Shown one piece after another: positions 1 through 12,732 of a DNA stretch of 64,000 nt; within the stretch, counting starts at the first letter, position 1; the number at the start of each line of letters is the position of its first letter. Both the position numbers and the translations under genes were made by a program. The stretch spans positions 9,486,001-9,550,000 of the forward strand of contig NC_088708.1 in assembly GCF_963576615.1 (NCBI RefSeq), given 5' to 3'. Below the pieces are notes generated by a model. The model was not told the origin of the DNA and did not search any database. It worked only from the letters and a program-made list of their open reading frames with translations. Origin of the DNA: Watersipora subatra. Its lineage: Eukaryota > Bryozoa > Gymnolaemata > Cheilostomatida > Watersiporidae.

Positions 1-416
1 AATTGTAACTTGAGTTCCTTTTCATTGGCATACATGTACAGTATTTTATTATTTTTATGTATGTTTAGAGCTATTGCATTGTTGTTACCTTTACATTTCT
101 TTATTGGTGCTACTAAAATAATTTGAAATTAGTGACTGCATTCACCACTTTTTTAACGCGTAATGCAGTTTTTTGAAAAGGCTTGGCTCAAGGCCTGGTT
201 GCCATCTGAGTTTAATTACACTAAAAACAAACCATTCTTTCAGATTGATTTTGGAAGTTGTGCACTCGTAGTAAATTTGGACGAACTTTCTTCATATTTG
301 CCGTAATTTGCAACGATTAGGCCGCAAATAATTGTTTTGTCGGCAAGCTATTTTCCAAACGTTTTAAAGTTACTTCACAAATACATGTACAGTACCAACG
401 TCTAGTCGTATCAGGG
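1..416. other. Upstream region of the LRRC58-like gene
   Basis: This stretch holds no recognisable coding exon. It presumably contains the promoter and 5' untranslated region of the leucine-rich-repeat gene that starts at 417. It is AT-rich and has two TACATGTA palindromes, near 32 and 382. I see no clear TATA box or other regulatory element that I would defend. Confidence 0.4.
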
Positions 417-3400
417 ATGGATGCTACATTTAATAATGCTGCGAGTGAAGAAGCTTCTAGTCGTGTTTTAAACCTATTTGAAAGTTTAGATTTATCCAGA
501 AAACAATTATCGGAATTTCCTGAAAAAACACTACCAGCAGAGGAATCCAGACATCACGTTCGCAAACTTGATCTTCATCACAATCATATCGGATTTATTC
601 CTCAAACAATTGAATCTTTTGCTAACCTCGTTGAGCTGAATGTTAGCAATAATGGTTTAAGCCACGTTTCCGAAGAGATATCTACCTTGCAATGTTTGCA
701 GGCGTTTAAAGCAAAAAACAATTGTTTGGACAATGACTCACTACCTAAGACGTTTGATCAATTACATGCTCTCCAATACGTAGATTTGGGAGGAAATAGC
801 TTTACAGAGTTTCCTCCACAACTTGTTCATTTGCCTAATATGCAAATTCTTTATTTGGGCTCCAACAAGATTCGGACCCTTCCTAGCAGCGTTGACAGTT
901 TGCAAAGGTTAGTAATGTCATGATTCGTAAGTTATGATTTTAACTTCCATATTTTGATACTTTACGGTTGCAATATACTAGTAGGCCTATCGATACCTGG
1001 CTGACTTGACTAACGCTGTTGCACATCAAAGCAATCGTCATTTTGATACTCAGACTGAGATACTGGCTGTTAGAATTTAAAAAATGATATTTTATCAAAT
1101 GCATCAGTAATTTCTTATTTATTCACCGGGTTGTTGTAGTTTAGAAATAGTTGGCATATTTTACCTACATTTAGTTATTACTATAATTTATACCAGGTAT
1201 CTGTATATACATGTACAACCATTTAGTTATCTAACGAGTAAATTACCCAAACGATAGGTGTTGTTGAGCAAAATGGGAGTTGTTTATTACTAATGTAAAC
1301 CTGCAACCATGGTAGGATAACTTCTATTTGTGAATTTGCTTTATAATTTAGTAACAATTTGTCATCACTGCAAAATATAATAGGCCTACCAACAATCAAG
1401 ACCATAATTTCCTGATCATCAGTGCTGAGATGGATCTAGGCCTAAGTATAGTAACAGTTTTTTTATAATACTTTGTACAAGTAGTTCGTTATTCCTATGT
1501 ACCGTGCTAGAATTCTTTTTATCGATGTAGAAGTTTTATTTCATTTTGGAATCTTGATGGAACAAGTCCATTTTATGAAACTTTGTACAAAATACCTATA
1601 TGCGAACTTTTTGCTGTTTGTGATCAAGCTCAAAATAGCCGGAGATCTTTTCTAGAGCAGGCTCAGCTTGAAACGAAATGGTCTCACTCGCTCCAAAATT
1701 TACAAAATATTTCATTTATTAACATTTGAAAGTGTATGTTCGGGTGAAGCCATGTTTAAATACTAGCTAAAACCACATATATACATAATTAGCTCCGACT
1801 AATCAACCTGTTTGTATTGTTACATTGTTCATCCTATAAATGTTTGCAAATTGAAACAGATGAGGGACTTGCCAAAGCATTTTTGATGCCAGATTACTCA
1901 AATGCCATAGCATGAGTTTGTAGACTCAACAAAAATTAACTTGAGTGTTTGTGAAAACTCGCTCATGATGCGTCTGTTTATATGTAGGCCTATATAACTA
2001 GCCCATCCTTATATCACCACAATCATTCATTTTTGATATCATTGATTTGCTACATGATTATTTTATCACAGCTTGATTTGCTTTCACCGGCTTTGGTCAG
2101 TAAAATAAAGTTGAATTAAAAAACAGTAGAAGCTCAACCACAAACAAAATTTGTCAATGAGAATCAGTGTAGCTTCTGTGTCATGCATTGTTAAAAATTC
2201 TTTGTGAAGAAATGTCTCATTAATTACAAAAGTCAAGCCAAGCTCAATGGTTGTGACCATGGCATCTTTTTTGGAATACAAAGAGTTACTGAAAGACCGA
2301 TTTCATTACAGACATGCTGTACTACTTTTGTAGATCTGCATAAATGTATACATTTCTTTTACTCACAGAAAAAAATGGTTGTAAGATCTACCAATAAAAA
2401 GGTGCAGGTACTGCTGATGCATTAAGTAAAAATGATAAACCAAGGTTGGCTCCAGAATAAATATTTCTGTGCTGCAATTGTTTAAAATTATATAGGAGTG
2501 CAGTTGTCTTAGCACTATTCCCTGAGCTAAATGCATCCTTCGAGTTTGCTAACTGAAAGCTTACGGTTGTGTTTCAGGTTAGAAGTCCTAAATTTGGGTG
2601 ACAATCTTCTAGAAAGTATACCCGAAGAAGTTGGGTCTCTTCACAATCTAACAATACTAAATTTAGCTTCCAATCGACTCCACAGCCTTCCAAAAACCCT
2701 CATTCGTTTGGGAAAACTCAAAAGCCTGAGCCTCCACTCCAACAGATTAGCTACACTGCCACCAGAAATCGTGTCTATCAGACTTGAAGAACTGAGTTTG
2801 AGGAATAATCCTCTCGTGGTTAAGTTTATTCAAAGCATGACATATGATGTGCCATCCCTTTTGGAGCTATCTGGACGGGTTATCAAACTGGCGCACGTAC
2901 CTTACAATAGTAAAGAGCTTCCCAATTGTTTGAGCCAGTATCTACAGTCAGCCAACAAATGCGTCAACCCAAGGTGCAAAGGTAGGTCTCACACGAAATG
3001 GTTATTGTAGTATTGTTCATTTGACGACTCTAATTTTCTCTTCACTTCCATGATTTTTAAAATGTTATTCCATGTCTTCACACGCAAATTTTAAAATAGA
3101 CACAGTTACTTCATTCTTTGACCTCCCACTTCAAAATGAATGGATTTAAAATAAGATTTTAACACCCAAAGAACCGCTAAGGCTATCCTAATGCACTCCG
3201 GAGCATACATCAATTCGTCAGCTTCTCTTCCTGTGTTGAGATGTATCTTAGAAAAGTTGACTTTTGAATTTGATGACAATCTGTGGTGTCTTGTAGTAGG
3301 TAATCTTTACATTTATTTTGTAGGTGTATTTTTTACTGCAAAGATAGAGCATGTAAAATTTGTTGACTTCTGCGGCAAGTATAAGTTGCCATTGCTGCAA

Positions 3401-3526
3401 TACCTTTGTTCCCCGAGCTGTTCGGATAAAAGACCATGGCTAGAAGGTAGTAGCGACTCGGAGTCAGAAACTGAGGGGTACATGATCGAGGCCAAGAGAC
3501 GCATGAAAAGGGTGCTGTTGGGCTAG
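417..3526 (+). CDS. LRRC58: LRRC58-like leucine-rich-repeat protein, 3 coding exons
   Basis: Coding exons are 417-907, 2578-2981 and 3324-3526, giving 365 aa; human LRRC58 is of very similar length. Donors are AAAG|GTTAGT and AAAG|GTAGGT, and acceptors TTTCAG| and TTGTAG|. Phases match at both junctions (AG|G = Arg, G|GT = Gly). The N-terminal two thirds is a run of leucine-rich repeats of the LxxLxLxxNxL type (for example LVELNVSNNGL, LNLGDNLLESIP, LKSLSLHSNRL). The C-terminal end has the family's own signature: CVNPRCKG, then IEHVKFVDFCGKYKLPLLQY, then an acidic Ser-rich tail and a basic end. ATG 417 is the first in-frame start before the repeats. From memory, not checked, LRRC58 has been proposed as a substrate receptor of a cullin ubiquitin ligase acting on cysteine dioxygenase. 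The variant poly(A) signal ATTAAA occurs at 3619 and 3675. The gene is tail-to-tail with the GSK3 gene, 516 bp apart. Confidence 0.93.
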
Positions 3527-4042
3527 TTACGTATTCTAGTCATTTTTACATCAGAGCTATTGACACTGCAATTTTGTTGTTAGTCTCTTATAATGTTCTA
3601 TATTTTCATAGTAAATGCATTAAATGTATGCTAAGAGCATATTTTTATACGTACATGGATGTATATATAATAACATTAAATCTGTACAATGTAGATATTT
3701 GTGCTCTTCATATTATGATAGGTTTGCACTCCCCATTCACATGTTAAAATAGAGATGAAATGGCTACATACATTGGCGGATGAGCCTCTGTACAAAATAG
3801 TTTTTACCTATTAGTACGCCGATGGCAACCAAGAGGAATAGTTAAATTTCATCTTGTCATCACAGTATCAGGGCAGCATCGTTAGTCGATAAAGTAGGAT
3901 AAAGTGGTATATAAATGACTATACGATGGAACTTGGCCAAAAGAAGAAAATGCTCTAAACAACAGTTGAAATTTCTGTGTTGCGAAGTATAATCACATTG
4001 TTTCATTCATGTTCGAAAAGTAAGTAAGGCCAAACATGTCTC
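3527..4042. other. Convergent intergenic space between LRRC58 and GSK3
   Basis: These 516 bp separate the stop codon of the LRRC58-like gene (+) from the stop codon of the GSK3 gene (-), so both 3' untranslated regions must lie here. ATTAAA at 3619-3624 and 3675-3680 could serve the plus-strand gene. No repeat or further exon was seen. Confidence 0.5.
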
Positions 4043-7000
4043 CTATACAGCCTCAGCCCCATTGACTGTTGTTGAACCTTGTCGTAGATGTGCTGGTATC
4101 AACTTGTCATTGAGGCTCTTCTCCACAGCTAGCTCTACAATAGTACATAATCAGGCACTCACAATAGTAGTACATGTACTTGAAAAGTACAGTAGTACAT
4201 GTACTTGAAAGGTATTCTGAAAAGGCATGAGTCAGAGCCATTTAATGAAAAAATGAATTACCCTTGTCTCAACCTTTAGCAAAGGTAGGCAATCGGATTA
4301 AAAACTTGAGCGATTTCGTTGTGAATGTTTATGTAAAATGCTGTTTTAGTGGCTGTAATATTCACTTAAATGAAATGAGACTTCATTATTCCATGGCTTG
4401 TTGGAGTAGCCATCGCAATGGAAATATGCACATGTAGCTCCATACAATGTATATTGTTAGTATTGGTAGTCCACAAATATAGAAACATATTCGGGCTATT
4501 GAGGATAGCCAGCATCAAAACATCAACTTTCCCTAGCCAGCACAGCCTAAATGAATGTAACTCTCAAATATCTCCATCCAGTCAGAAGCAATTGTTATTT
4601 GACATTAGAGTTGCAGATAACTGCAATATTTAACAGCAATATTTGCAATGACAGCAAACAAGCAAGTAAATTTGCAATATCAATAATATAACAATAATAT
4701 AGAACACAGGTTTTTAAAATCCCAACAGAACAATATTTTTTTAGCAACACATGCTGACTCGTCTAATCAATCGCAGATAAAACAAGTTTGAAGTTTTATG
4801 GACTTTTCATCAGACAATCACTGAAACACGTATAATAATTGAAATGCGAGGCACATTATCACCATAATTTTTGTACAAAATTTTAAATGAGGGTGATTAA
4901 ATAGGGCCAGGACTGCCACTCGCGGAGTAACATTCTTACCTTCAGATGTGAAGTTGAACAGGGGAGGGAATGGTCTACCATTTGGAAGTTTTCCATTAGG
5001 CTCCCTGAGTTCATCAAAGAAACTATGCGAGCAAGCCTGCAGCGGGCTATATCTAGAATTTGGAGTGTAATCCAAAAGTTTACAGGCTAAATCTACTGCC
5101 TCCGGTGGCGTTCGGGGTCGAAATACCTGCGATAACAAAACAGAGCGAGAACTTATGCTCTGCTTTTAAATTGGCATACAGAATATAAGCTATACAATCC
5201 AAGGAGCAGCAATATGGGACACACAGATACTGTACACTTTTACTGCATTTTAATTGAGGCTTATTTTTCATGTTATTATTCATGCATGAAGCCAAGAATG
5301 CTGGGTTTGTACATGGAGTTTAGTAAGATGCAATTTGAAGCATGTTTCTTCCCATTTAGGATAGCGACTATGTCACTAACACGATCTTGAATTAAGCAGC
5401 ACCCATAAGCCTATATAAAAAGGCTATCACATTTTAAAGCAAATAGCGAGTAAATATTGATTTATTGATTGACATTTCATTATCAACTTATGACAGTGTG
5501 AGCCAATTAACACATTCCTTACATAGGCATGACCTGCTACACACTGTGTGTGGGCATTCCCTCAAAGATCGAGAATACAGTAATGTCTGTTTGGCTAACT
5601 GAAAGCAGAAGCTGTGCCTGTTTCTAAGAACATTGCCGCGCAATGTCTCTGTGATCTTGGCTAGGGAGCTGGGACAACTGGAGACATGCCTAGTTGCGGA
5701 GAGTGGTTTAAAGTTGGATGCCATTCCTGTCACCAGAGGTGGCCTTTTTTGGGAATTGAACCCTGACCTGCTGTTCACATATCAGCCACTCTCCTAGTTA
5801 CACACACTCTAGTAGAAGAGCCACCCACATATACATGAAGATGGCCAAACTTTTCTTTAGTAAACAAGATGAGCAACTTCCCAGCATTCTTATGCAGTTT
5901 TCACAAACATGGTAAAAATCCAAAATATTTCCAACCCTTACATCTTCAATTGCTTACCATTGAGTGCTTTAGTGATAAATCCTTGTACAACACAAAACTG
6001 GATTTGACAAGTTAGCTTTTATATTACTACTAGCTGTACTACCAAGCGTTGCCTGGGTAGTAGAAAAGTCTTTGCACAGAAAATTGGTTTGTATTTAACA
6101 TAAAACAACATTTGCCATTCTAACTTTCAAACTACAGATCATGAGAGCAGTGTTTTGTGTAGTTGAAATAATGTAAGATAAAATTCAACATGTTAATGAT
6201 TTTTATTTTGTTTTCTCAGTTTGTATTATTTGTATAAGTATCAAATCATTTTTCATTGCAGTGGAACAGACTTTTATTTAGCCATTACTTACTAGCTCAC
6301 ATCTAAACACCTTCGTAGTTGTTTTATTTTTTTTCCAAATTTATTTAAACTACACAAAACACTTCTCATGATATGAAGTTTAAAAGTTAGAATGATAAAT
6401 GTTGTATATGTTAAATAAAGATTAACTTTCTGTACAACAAATTTTTTCTTACCCGGGCATTTATCTTATTTATTAATATATTTTTATGAGACAATCGCTG
6501 TATTTTACATATAACCAACTCTCTTATTATATGTGCATACAGTTTATGGTGTAAAATAGTAAAAATGCAAAAAGTTGTTTTCTCGACTTGAAACAAAGTA
6601 AAATAATTTACATAAATTATAATGGGAGAAACAGTTTCAAATTTCGGACTTTACAAATAACAAAAAGGACAAATAACTTTTCGAACAGCTGTTCTAGAAT
6701 GAATTCTGGTCGAAATCCGCAGTATGACTGTAATATGATTGTACACACTAAAAGTTTCTTATCTGTAAAAATGTAGTTCTATACAGTACAGGTGACCTTT
6801 TACTGCGAAGTACATCGTCAAATCTGTTCAATTCATATCCGCGCAAAATCTGAAAATAAGAATTCAGATACTCCGAGCCTCACCTTTGCCCACGGATGCG
6901 CTTTGATCTGAGGAAATTTAAATTCGGTATAATTAGGGTTCATCTCTCGAATCTGCTCTCGAGTGGGAGTGCCGAGAACTTTGATTATTTCGACAAGCTG

Positions 7001-10000
7001 GTCTACTCCTGTATCGCCTGGAAAGATTGGCTGACCGAGCAATACTTCCGCGAGCACGCAGCCTCCTGACCAAATGTCTACAACACAGTCATCATTGCTA
7101 GAATAACTTGAGAACAGAAACATAGTCACCATCCATAGGATTGTCGTAGCTGCTCTAATCTAAAAACAATAGAATGGCTAACTGGAGGACACCTCCTAAG
7201 GAAAAGAAGTTCAGAGCACTGGTAACACACCATTCATCAACTGATAAGGCCTCTAACAGCATCTCGATACAAATGTCCCTCAACAGTCAAGTGGCGCCAG
7301 CGAACATCAACCAACTGTAGCAAATCAACATATCTCCTCCAGGGAGTTGACTAATGGAAGTTATATACACTCTTCTCTGACATTTGCTCGCATTCGGCAT
7401 TTTCCAATAAGAGTAAACTCACTTCGCAATTATCCATGCTGTACATGACAAGCAATTACTCAACTAACCTATTTGACAAGTGTAGTCTGTTGCTCCAAAT
7501 ATTAGCTCCGGTGCTCGATAGTAGCGCGAACAGATGTAGGAAACGTTAGGCTCTCCTCTGACTAACATCTTTGCACTGAACACACAGATGAGCAAACAAA
7601 GATCATTATAAATATTAAACTCTGCTATATGATAGTCACATTGAAACTCATCAGGCATAAAATAACAGCACGGTAGGTGATGACACCTCAGCAAAATATT
7701 GCACCAAGATTAAAGACTAACCTTCCAAAGTCACACAACTTTAGTACACCTGATTCGGGATCGAGCAAAAGATTCTGTGGCTTAATATCCCTGTGGCACA
7801 CACCATGAGCGTGTATGTACGCTAAGCTTCGAAACAGCTGGTAAATGTAGAGCTGCAACGAACGCAGTGTAGAGATACAAGACTGACAACACAGGCTCTA
7901 GGGCGCTTGCATCTCTAATTGTGTCTAATTTTTACCATCAAACTATTGCATGACTATTAGGAATGGGATGGTATCGGTAAAAAGAAATCCATTAGTGTTT
8001 CTACTTTATTGAAACAGCCATATAAAAAGGGGAATTTCCAGTGACATAGATTTCCAGATTAGATGGGAGCGACTCAAATGCTGCTAGGAGCTACAAACAA
8101 TAGACATTACGCGCAGAATGACAATTCAAGAAGCAGACACTGTCTAACGCCTGTTATGGTAGCTTAAATAGGCTCTAGCTGTTTTTAATGGCAACGAAAC
8201 GGCAACAAACAGTTAGGAGCACAGAGCTAGTGATTGTTTTATCATAAAATGAGCACGATCTGTAACACCAGCAAACTATTTATTTAATTTAGTTCACAGT
8301 GTATATACACAATACGTATACAGTATATACAATATATATACAATAAGAACATGTATGTTCTTGTTTGTCAAAAGTTACTTTTTTAACTAAAAATATGTTC
8401 TATCAAAAACTCTGCCAAGCAGATGGTGCAGTGATAACATTGATTTACGAATGAAAACCGGAAACGTAAGGAAGACAATAGTTCATGATTCCGTTATTGT
8501 CTCTAAATGACCAGTCCTCAACTGTACAAATGAGACAAAATATGAATACAAAAGCATAACAAACCTTTCGTGATTGCATATGAAATTGTCCCAATGAAAA
8601 ACCTAGTCCGCAACGACTAACTCTAAATACATAAGCATAAAACCATATGTATGACTAATGTCTACCACAGGCAAGGTCCCTTTATTACCTATACATAGGT
8701 GGATACTTTACGGGAGATGGAACTCATAGCTTCATTTGGCCAGCGAGTCACCCAAACAGTGCACCAAATATTATAGATTTATATGCACATGAATATTATA
8801 CCGGCTGCTATTAAACCACCTCACTGCTTTGGCAGTTCAAATACATCGACAAACTAGAAGAATAATACTACGTCACTAATAGTATATCACATACAATCAT
8901 TAACAGAGACTGGTGAGGGCTGTGGTACAAAAAGAGTATCTACAACAGGGCTGTATAACGTCCATACTCCAGCCATCTATAAGAGAGCTCAAACTATGTA
9001 TGATTTACATCGCTTTTGGGGCATCGTTATCTCTGCTAGAAAGAAAATCATTCCTCAATTTTGATGTCAAACAGCCGCAACTGGTGAAAATTATTTTTTA
9101 GCCTTTGAGTCAGTGGGGAGGAATGTATTTTTCGCCAGTCCTAATATTGCTGTTTGGTTGCTAGTAATATGTACAGTATATAAAAACATCAAAGCCCGTA
9201 AAAAAAAACAAAAAAAAACAAAAATTAATTTCCGTTTAAAAGTTCCAAACAGGAGAAACTAAGGACTGTATAATAATATCTGTTTCAAAATAGATTTTTG
9301 GTCAACTTCAAAACAAAGTTAAAGGAGTGGTGAGTTCAAGGTCATAAAACTGAATCATACAACCGAGGTGCTTGTAGAAGATCAAAAACAAGCATGGATT
9401 ACCAAAACAATTAACTTGGAAGCTTTCCTTGCCTCTTGCCCTCCAGAAAAGAAATATGTAAGTAATATAAAACTATACAGAAAGTACTTACTTTTATAAA
9501 CAACATTGGGATAGTTTGCTTGGCTTTGCTATAGTGTCTAGTCACTTTATATACTGTCTCTGGAACATACTCTAGGACTAGATTGAGATAAACTTCATCT
9601 TTCTGTAAAAGTAGTAGTTTACTCGCATAATTGAACGATGATAGCATGATGAACATGGATGTATGGAGGCATACACACAACTCATATAAACATCACAAAA
9701 CCATACACATGATACGAACATGGAAATGATACAGAATACGAGCATACAATTAAAGATACACAGATACTGATACAAGCATACATATTACGGAAGCATGCAT
9801 ACGCCAGAATCATACATATGCCACAAGCATACATAATATGTGTACTTGTATCTATGCTTGTGATGCAAGTATACACGTAATACCATTATATGGTGATACC
9901 AGCCCACATGATTTTTGCAAGCATATGACACAAGTGAACATATGACACGCGTGTACACATGATAAATACATACAAATGATATGCAAATGCTTATAATACA

Positions 10001-11063
10001 AACATACATATAGGATGTAATATTATTGCAGTCAAATCTTGACTTACAATCACATCAATATAAAGATTTTATGACAAACTATGTAAAATATAAGCAAACA
10101 TACCAAGTAATTTTAAAAACACAACACCGAGTTTCTTGAAACATTTCAGCTTTACAATCAGCCCATACATATATGCAGTCCTCCTGTACATGGTTTGCTT
10201 TACAATGCTCGAATAATATTAAAAAGCGCTCCATATTTTTTGTGGTTTTAAAATCATAGAAACCAAAATGACTAGTTGGAGTGCTAGTAGTGGAAAAGAA
10301 GAAGGCAATCCGTTCCTTCTAACGAATTTCCTTATGGATACAAAAAATTACACAAAAATATCGACAAACATTTTTAGATCAATTTTATATAAAATCTACA
10401 AGGAGTCTCATGAAAAAAGTTGCGCAAAAACTGCCTAAAACTACCGAAATTTGAAAATCTAACCGTTTTAGCTAAAGGTGTACTTCAAAGTTCATAGTCC
10501 GAGTATAGACTAGCTCTGTATCTCTAACATCACCTCTACCTACGCACACACTATCCGTCTCCTATATTACTATGGAGATGTCACAGTGGTAAAGTCTATA
10601 CATTTTACAAAAATCGTTACGGAGTGCATAATTCTATTTGAATTGTGAAACAATTTATAATCATTTGGTAATCCAACTTGTTTATGAGTTGTAATGCAGG
10701 TCAATTGTTGATCCATACCAGGTAATAAATATGCTGACAATACAATAAGGATAATGGACAATCCAGCAAGGATGCCATGGAGGCCAATTCTCATTGGCCA
10801 ATCAGTTGGTTGAATCGATGCATCATTCGGCAGACTCGGTGTGCATAGCCAGAGCGAACATCTGCATTATGCGTGTCGACGATGCATGTCGAATATGCAT
10901 GTTGACTGTGCAATACGTCAATGCCTGTAGCCAGACCTTTACGCCAACTTTTCACAGTTTAAAAATGACAAAAATATCAGAGCTTATTAACTTGGCGTCA
11001 GGGTCTGCACATGATAGGAGGATACTGATGATATATATATATATATGTTATATATATATATAC

Positions 11064-11102
<39 letters not shown>

Positions 11103-12732
11103 ATAGAAATGATACAAGACCTTTATGATGTATATATGGAGAGTAGAAACGATAAAAGTACACTTATGACAAATACATATGACAGATTTGATAGAGAATG
11201 GAAAGGCAAAGAAGCTAACTTACTTTATCACCACTCGAGTAGAAGAAATATAAAAGCTTGACAATGTTAACATGTTCCAGTTTTCTCATTATCTGCAGCT
11301 CACGGTTCTACAAAAATTGTAACTTGTCCAGCGATCAATCAGCAACGATACACTAACCTTTCACAGTAACCTTTCGCTTGTTCTTCCAGGTCGTTACACT
11401 CGATGCACAAAGCAAGGCAATAATGAGATGACATTAGTGTGTAAAATATTTTAACTAAATGATTTTGCTACTTCTCCCCAACCAGTCTGGGAAATGTATA
11501 GAAGATTAAAAGTTAATCGACAGCACAAATCTTTATTGCATTAACAGTAGCAGGTAGCAATATCTAGTGGGGTTTCCATAATATTTTGTGTGCAAGAACA
11601 TTTTCAAATCGCAGAAATGAAAAGAATTATTTGTGATCTTTGCAAGTATAGGGCAAAAACAGTTGCAACGCTATATATATATATAACTATATTTAAATGG
11701 TTCATTTTTCAACTCGATTATCTAAAATTATCAATTAAAAATTTTTATTCAGGAAAGCAGAGCATACGGTAATAGGTTTTTAACATACCACTTCCAATAG
11801 CAAATTTTTATGGACAATATTTTAAATTTCCAATTTGTGTGAAAGAGCGATTTATTGCTAGCATACTCCACAAGATGTACGCACAGGCCGATTAGTGTAA
11901 TTTTATAATCGGTATTCGAAAAGCAATGTGTGACCTGTAAGTATGACGCAAACTTCTTAAGTATTGCTGAATCTCATTCGATCTTGCATTATAATTATCT
12001 ATAGTTGGGTAACCATAACGACGCAGCGTCACGACTATATGGGGGAAAATTTACAAGAATAGTGGCCAACAGAAGTGCTTTTGTCGCAAGTTCATGCATT
12101 GGCTAATCGTTGGCGTTAATATCTAATATCATACGTCTATGTTTAGCCGAAAAAATGATCACTTGGCGCTGGTATGGCGAGTGTTGTAGTCCCCAAAACG
12201 AGTATTTTGTTTTTCCAGCATCAAAATCATTGCTGAAAAATAAAATATCGTGTCTCCATTATTCCGAATAGACGCAATTGTAAAATGCTGTCAGTTAACT
12301 TTGATTGATTAAGGTCTACAAAATGCTTACCTTAAATCTTTTGTCCTGGAGAACTTTTTTAATAGCAACATGTTGAGAGTTTTCTGTAAGTCTAGCCTGA
12401 TATACAACACCAAAACTGCCATTTCCTATAACCTTGGCATCTGTATAAGAAACTTCTATAGGCTGGTCCGGCCCTGGGCCTGGCGTTGCTACCACAGTCG
12501 TTACTTTGCTGCTGCTACCATCTGATGATTCTGCAATGCAACTCGCTGCTTAGTTCTGTCTACATTAAGAGAGTGTGCACATGAAAAACAGCTCAACTTT
12601 GAATGCTAATGATTATGGAATTCTACAGCTTTCTGAATTTTATGTAAACATACTGTTATATTTTACTACAATTACCACTAATATAGTTTGACTGGATAGT
12701 ATTATTATCACAAACTTACTTGAGTTTTTCAT
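4043..12732 (-). CDS. GSK3: Glycogen synthase kinase 3 (shaggy), 9 coding exons
   Basis: Coding exons in transcript order: 12732-12720, 12530-12331, 11307-11224, 9602-9492, 7852-7722, 7575-7469, 7077-6884, 5126-4940 and 4134-4043. They total 1119 bp, or 372 aa plus stop, with every phase closing. This Ser/Thr kinase acts in Wnt/beta-catenin, insulin and Hedgehog signalling. It aligns with human GSK3-beta without gaps at a constant offset of 23 from before the kinase domain to the activation loop. Seen are the Gly loop GNGSFG (40-45), VAIK Lys62, CHRDIKPQN with Asp158, DFG Asp177, the activating Tyr193 in [32 protein letters not shown], and C-terminal LNDKLIPAH. The first coding exon supplies only MKNS plus one base, behind a TTTTTAAG splice acceptor and an in-frame TGA. 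The N-terminal segment with the inhibitory serine (Ser9 of GSK3-beta) is therefore absent from this model; an alternative upstream first exon is possible but was not found. Confidence 0.96.
4160..4213. repeat. Short tandem duplication containing TACATGTA
   Basis: A unit of about 30 bp, AGTAGTACATGTACTTGAAA plus a few bases, occurs twice in tandem in the last intron of the GSK3 gene. It carries the palindrome GTACATGTAC. No function is evident. Confidence 0.6.
5490..5801 (-). repeat. tRNA-derived SINE-like element in a GSK3 intron
   Basis: Read on the minus strand, the element starts with a tRNA-like head (5801-5751). A box-A-like TAGGAGAGTGGCTGAT is followed about 30 bp later by the B box GGTTCAATTCCC, the hallmark of a pol III promoter from a tRNA. 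About 250 bp of body follows, including GCATCCAACTTTAAACCACT, which looks like the conserved central segment some metazoan SINEs carry. It lies in the same transcriptional direction as GSK3. The 3' end and target-site duplication could not be fixed. It is not a functional tRNA gene because no cloverleaf forms. Confidence 0.55.
6047..6462. mobile_element. Palindromic TIR element (GCGTTGCCTGGG ends) in a GSK3 intron
   Basis: The left end (GCGTTGCCTGGGTAGTAGAA, continuing through GTATTTAACATAAAACAACA to GTGTTTTGT) returns as a reverse complement at the right end (ACAAAACACTTCTCATGATA through ATGTTGTATATGTTAAATAA to CCCGGGCA). The inverted arms are about 105 bp around a centre of about 200 bp. 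No transposase is present, so it looks like a non-autonomous TIR element or the palindromic core of a compound repeat. Related pieces occur at about 29930-30010, 42190-42340 and 60370-60510. Confidence 0.6.
9655..10015. repeat. Degenerate low-complexity tandem region rich in CATACA
   Basis: In the GSK3 intron between the exons at 9602-9492 and 11307-11224, short motifs such as CATACATATG, AAGCATACAT and CATATGACAC recur with heavy divergence for about 360 bp. The minus-strand open frames here are artefacts of this composition (Tyr, Met, Cys and Ile repeats). It is probably an old decayed minisatellite. Confidence 0.5.
11031..11099. repeat. (TA)n microsatellite
   Basis: An alternating TA tract, interrupted once by CAGA and by a GT, lies in a GSK3 intron about 125 bp downstream (in GSK3 orientation) of the exon 11307-11224. 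Such tracts are usually length-polymorphic. Confidence 0.9.

Noticed and set aside
5751-5801. Apparent tRNA gene on the minus strand
   Set aside because: Only the promoter boxes are conserved; no acceptor or anticodon stems pair. It is treated as a SINE head.
10794-11261. 155-codon plus-strand frame in a GSK3 intron
   Set aside because: It runs through a TA microsatellite and across the antisense of a real GSK3 exon; no protein likeness.
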